From: Chloroflexota bacterium | Lineage (GTDB): Bacteria > Chloroflexota > Anaerolineae > Anaerolineales > Villigracilaceae | Assembly: GCA_021823555.1 (NCBI GenBank) | Contig: JAKANW010000221.1 | Coordinates: 1 to 5,289 of the forward strand | Length of the DNA: 5,289 bases | Reading direction: 5' to 3' | Shown here: piece by piece, positions 5,020-5,289 of the stretch | Layout: every line of letters begins with the position of its first letter | Position numbering within the stretch: position 1 is the first letter of the stretch | Notes under the pieces: generated by a model | The model's input: the letters and a program-made list of their open reading frames with translations, nothing else | The model's database searches: none | Told to the model about the DNA's origin: nothing | Program-made: the position numbers and the translations under genes

Positions 5020-5289
5020 AGGTTGTGAATAAGTATTCCCACCTGTACGGGGAGGAATTTATGCTCGTACATAAACAGCCTCTTTTGGACGAGATATATG
5101 ACGTAATTGCTCGGGTAGATGCAGAAAGATTCAAAACAAAGGTCTCCAAAGAGAAGACAAAGATGGGGAAAGTATTGTATAGCCCCGGTGATATCAACAG
5201 CGAATTCAAGAGAATTTTCGAGTCTTTGGGATGGGCATCCATTCGCAGAGATTTTCATGTTTCCGATGATTACGAGACTGTGAGAATAC
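5016..5289 (+). CDS. Type II restriction endonuclease, BstYI/BglII family (C-terminus beyond window)
   Basis: The first 91 codons of a restriction endonuclease, running off the right edge. The N-terminus resembles BstYI (PF09195, recognising RGATCY) as I remember it. Shared elements are Y7-S-H-L10 followed by G, V18-H, D25-E-I, V34-D-A-E37, K40-T-K-x-S-K-E-K-T-K49, L54-Y-S-P57, F64-K and G72-W. This comparison is from memory, not a computed alignment. The catalytic core of the fold (PD-(D/E)xK-like, with the E-x-Q form in this family) would lie past the window and cannot be checked. It overlaps the methyltransferase by ATGA in the same orientation, the usual layout of a type II pair. Like its partner it is AT-rich. 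No controller (C) protein gene is visible. Confidence 0.82.
   Translation, partial: MKVVNKYSHLYGEEFMLVHKQPLLDEIYDVIARVDAERFKTKVSKEKTKMGKVLYSPGDINSEFKRIFESLGWASIRRDFHVSDDYETVRI

Overview
The window reads as a chromosomal segment from a GC-rich bacterium. A Chloroflexota (Anaerolineae-like) host is my best guess. The clues are a lipoprotein with a long Pro/Thr/Ser-rich linker directly after the lipid-anchor cysteine and intergenic spaces filled with several unrelated short palindromic repeats. No rRNA or marker gene confirms the taxonomy, so this is inference.

Layout. Positions 1-1191 (minus strand) hold the N-terminal 397 codons of a secreted, lipid-anchored M1-family zinc metallopeptidase, cut by the window edge. 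A divergent intergenic region (1192-1531) follows. It holds a 72-bp direct repeat made of two small hairpins, a perfect 16-bp palindrome and a plausible sigma70-type promoter. Positions 1532-2503 encode an MBL-fold metallo-hydrolase. A repeat-rich gap (2504-2786) separates it from a Crp/Fnr-family regulator with a conserved cyclic-nucleotide pocket (2787-3497). A 109-bp element with 13-bp terminal inverted repeats (3499-3607) comes next, followed by a hot-dog-fold (4HBT) thioesterase at 3630-4049. The right end (4066-5289) is a type II restriction-modification pair: a beta-class DNA methyltransferase overlapping by ATGA the start of a restriction endonuclease that resembles BstYI (RGATCY specificity).

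How the parts may work together. The restriction-modification pair is the clearest functional unit and is visibly poorer in GC than the rest (26/60 GC at 4141-4200 and 24/60 at 5101-5160, against 42/60 at 2101-2160), which suggests horizontal acquisition. The MBL hydrolase and the Crp-family regulator are neighbours. A palindrome with the 5-6-5 layout of a Crp-type operator lies upstream of the hydrolase promoter, so a small regulatory circuit is possible but unproven.

Start signals are mixed. The hydrolase, the regulator and probably the endonuclease have Shine-Dalgarno sequences. The thioesterase and methyltransferase both show TATAAT exactly 7 nt before ATG and no Shine-Dalgarno, the pattern of leaderless mRNAs. 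I see known families in unusual arrangements, not a clearly new system.
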